Source: Syntrophales bacterium
GTDB lineage: Bacteria > Desulfobacterota > Syntrophia > Syntrophales > UBA8958
Assembly: GCA_023231165.1 (NCBI GenBank)
Contig: JALNVY010000142.1
Coordinates: forward strand, 1 to 6,352
Length of the DNA stretch: 6,352 bases
Reading direction: 5' to 3'
Position numbers and translations under genes: made by a program
Notes under the pieces: model-generated
What the model was told of the DNA's origin: nothing
Database searches by the model: none
Seen by the model: the letters and a program-made list of their open reading frames with translations, nothing else
Shown here: in pieces, positions 4,860 to 6,352 of the stretch
Position numbering within the stretch: position 1 is the first letter of the stretch
How the letters are laid out: every line of letters starts with the position of its first letter

Positions 4860-5807
4860 ATGGGAGAAGGAATTTCTGATTACACAAAATTCTGCGTGGA
4901 TCTGAGAAGGCACATGTGGATGGCAGGGGTGGAGACGGAGCTGAGGCGCCTGATCTGGCAGATTGCCGTTACGGGGAAATACATTTCCGCCAAAATTCAT
5001 GAATCTAACCGGAAACTGGCGGGTTTTAAAAACATATTCGGCGAGGAGCAATTGGCCTTGGATAAGAGTTCCGATGCGATCCTGAAAAACCAGCTCCAGT
5101 TCTCCGGTTTCGTCCGGGAATACGCCTCAGAGGAGCAAGATCAGATCGTCCAGATTGGCAAAGGGGCGGAAAAGTATTTTGTGACTGCCGATCCGTTAGA
5201 TGGATCTTCCCTCGTGGACACCAACCTGGCCATCGGAACGATCATCGGCATTCATAACGGCGCCATGTACGGTAAAGGGCGGGATACCATGGTGGCGGCC
5301 CTTTATATTACTTATGGTCCCCTGATCACGATGGTCTATTCCGCCGGGAAAGGGGCCCATGAATTCGTCCTCAACCGGGAAGGGGAATATGTCCTCTCTC
5401 AGGAGAACATCCGCCTCAAGGAAAAAGGAGACATCTACAGTCTGGGCGGTCTCCGCAAGGATTGGACACCAGCGCATCTGCGCTTTGTAGAATATCTGGA
5501 GGCTGAGGGCTACAAGTTGCGTTACAGCGGCGGTTTTGTCCCGGACATCAACCAGGTCATCATTAAGAATGGTGGTATTTTTACCTATCCCGCCCTCAAG
5601 AAGAGCCCCCATGGAAAACTAAGACTACTATTCGAACTGTTGCCCATGGCCTTTCTCATGGAGCAGACCGGGGGTGAGGCGACCGACGGCAAGCAAGCCA
5701 TTTTGGATATTTCCGTGAAAGACATCGAGCAGCGGTGCCCCATCTATATCGGCAGCCGCTTTGAAGTGGACAAGGCCCGGGAGTTCTTGGCGGAGGTTCA
5801 GTCTTGA
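4860..5807 (+). CDS. fbp: Fructose-1,6-bisphosphatase class I
   Basis: The enzyme hydrolyses fructose-1,6-bisphosphate to fructose-6-phosphate and phosphate, the committed step of gluconeogenesis, in the cytoplasm. All hallmark motifs are present: the metal-binding glutamates E91-E92 (YASEEQ), the DPLDGSS signature (111-117, metal ligands D111 and D114), the sugar-binding region RYSGGFVPDINQVI (221-234), the active-site lysine in HGKLRLLFE (K253) and the distal glutamate E268 in FLMEQTGGEA. The signature continues as LVDTN rather than the NIDVN of E. coli. The N-terminal helix carrying the AMP site in E. coli is recognisable (ELRRLIWQIAVTGKYIS), but AMP control cannot be judged by eye. At 315 residues it is slightly shorter than the roughly 332 of E. 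coli. GAGGT (4846-4850) lies 9 nt before the ATG. Its stop overlaps the start of the aldolase gene. Confidence 0.96.
   Translation: MGEGISDYTKFCVDLRRHMWMAGVETELRRLIWQIAVTGKYISAKIHESNRKLAGFKNIFGEEQLALDKSSDAILKNQLQFSGFVREYASEEQDQIVQIGKGAEKYFVTADPLDGSSLVDTNLAIGTIIGIHNGAMYGKGRDTMVAALYITYGPLITMVYSAGKGAHEFVLNREGEYVLSQENIRLKEKGDIYSLGGLRKDWTPAHLRFVEYLEAEGYKLRYSGGFVPDINQVIIKNGGIFTYPALKKSPHGKLRLLFELLPMAFLMEQTGGEATDGKQAILDISVKDIEQRCPIYIGSRFEVDKAREFLAEVQS
5792..5806 (+). promoter_or_regulatory. Shine-Dalgarno and TTG start of the aldolase gene, overlapping the fbp stop
   Basis: GGAGG (5792-5796) inside the last codons of fbp is followed after 7 nt by TTG (5804-5806). The TTG shares two bases with the fbp TGA (5805-5807), forming a TTGA junction. 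This is a typical layout for translational coupling. The next in-frame ATG (5840) has no ribosome site of similar quality. Confidence 0.75.
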
Positions 5808-6352
5808 TTTATCAGCAACCTGCAGACTTGAAAAAAGGTATGGAAGGAATACTCCGGATCGGGGGGGATAACGTGGAGATCCTCGACACGGGGATCCTGC
5901 AAAAAACATTTATCGACAATTTGATCTATACCGCTGTTTTCAGCGACCAGGAGGATGTCCGCAAGGCGGCGAGGTGGATCATCCGCCGGACGGGGGCGGC
6001 AGCGGGCATTCATTCGGCCTCGATCCAGTCTCTTTATGAGGCCATGGGACGCAAGGAGGCGGCGGGATTTACCGTTCCGGCCATCAATATCCGCGCCCTC
6101 ACCTACCATAGCGCCCAGGCAGTGCTCCGGGCAGCGATGAAATTAAATGTCGGACCCGTTATTTTCGAAATTGCCCGCTCCGAGATCGACTATACCAGGC
6201 AGCGTCCCGAGGAATACACCTGCGCCGTGACGGCGGCGGCGATCAAGACAGGGTATCGGGGGCCGCTTTTCCTGCAGGGAGACCACTTTCAGATCAATGC
6301 CGGCAAATTTGCCCAAAATCCCGACAAAGAGGTCCAGGCTGTCAAGGACCTG
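5804..6352 (+). CDS. Class II fructose-bisphosphate aldolase-like protein, N-terminal part (3' end outside window)
   Basis: The first 183 codons are open from the TTG at 5804 to the last base. From residue 89 the sequence follows the class II aldolase barrel: FTVPAINIRALT (89-100), a helix SAQAVLRAAMKLNVGPVIFE (103-122) and LFLQGDHFQIN (155-165), where D160-H161 match the zinc-binding Asp-His of class II enzymes. The reaction would be reversible aldol cleavage of fructose-1,6-bisphosphate, or of a related ketose bisphosphate such as tagatose-1,6-bisphosphate. Classical class II enzymes reach the VPAxN strand within about the first 30 residues. Here about 85 residues precede it (GILRIGGDNVEILDTG, then a helical stretch). 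I do not recognise that extension as a named domain. Adjacency to fbp with overlapping codons supports a gluconeogenic role. The catalytic C-terminal half is not visible, so substrate is uncertain. Confidence 0.85.
   Translation, partial: MIYQQPADLKKGMEGILRIGGDNVEILDTGILQKTFIDNLIYTAVFSDQEDVRKAARWIIRRTGAAAGIHSASIQSLYEAMGRKEAAGFTVPAINIRALTYHSAQAVLRAAMKLNVGPVIFEIARSEIDYTRQRPEEYTCAVTAAAIKTGYRGPLFLQGDHFQINAGKFAQNPDKEVQAVKDL

Overview
This is a chromosomal window of ordinary housekeeping and stress-type bacterial genes with moderate GC. There is no insertion sequence, phage gene, CRISPR array or RNA gene that I can support. The gene types suggest a Gram-negative anaerobe of the deltaproteobacterial (Desulfobacterota, possibly Syntrophales-like) kind. 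They include a lipoprotein with a TPR-like and coiled-coil region, a zinc-ribbon thioredoxin, a TIGR01777-type SDR, and a class I FBPase followed by a long class II aldolase. The taxonomic placement is inference from gene content only.

Layout. Positions 1-513 (+) hold the end of a lipoprotein whose signal peptide begins outside the window. Positions 2100-484 (-) form a compact three-gene unit transcribed leftwards: a YbaK/EbsC-type aminoacyl-tRNA deacylase, a thioredoxin-2-like protein with an unusual duplicated zinc ribbon, and an ADP-ribose pyrophosphatase-type Nudix hydrolase. The Nudix gene is broken by a one-base frameshift near 695-698. A good promoter candidate lies at 2122-2150 and fixes the deacylase start at 2100. 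Divergent from this unit, on +, are a PNPOx-like flavin-binding split-barrel protein (2323-2760) and a TIGR01777/YfcH-like SDR (2841-3752). The SDR meets tail-to-tail, with a 3-nt gap, a small secreted protein resembling surface-adhesin protein E (4211-3756, -). The 128-bp region between that gene and the next + gene (4340) carries two clean inverted repeats lying on candidate divergent promoters.

The right end (+) encodes a short flavodoxin-family protein (4340-4795), fructose-1,6-bisphosphatase (4860-5807) and the first 183 codons of a class II fructose-bisphosphate aldolase-like protein. The last begins at a TTG overlapping the fbp stop and runs off the window. The final pair form a gluconeogenic module: aldolase makes fructose-1,6-bisphosphate and FBPase dephosphorylates it.

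I see no convincing wholly new system. The observations most worth a second look are the tandem zinc ribbons in the thioredoxin, the aldolase with a roughly 85-residue N-terminal extension coupled to fbp, the Nudix frameshift, and the dyad-rich divergent promoter region at 4230-4316.
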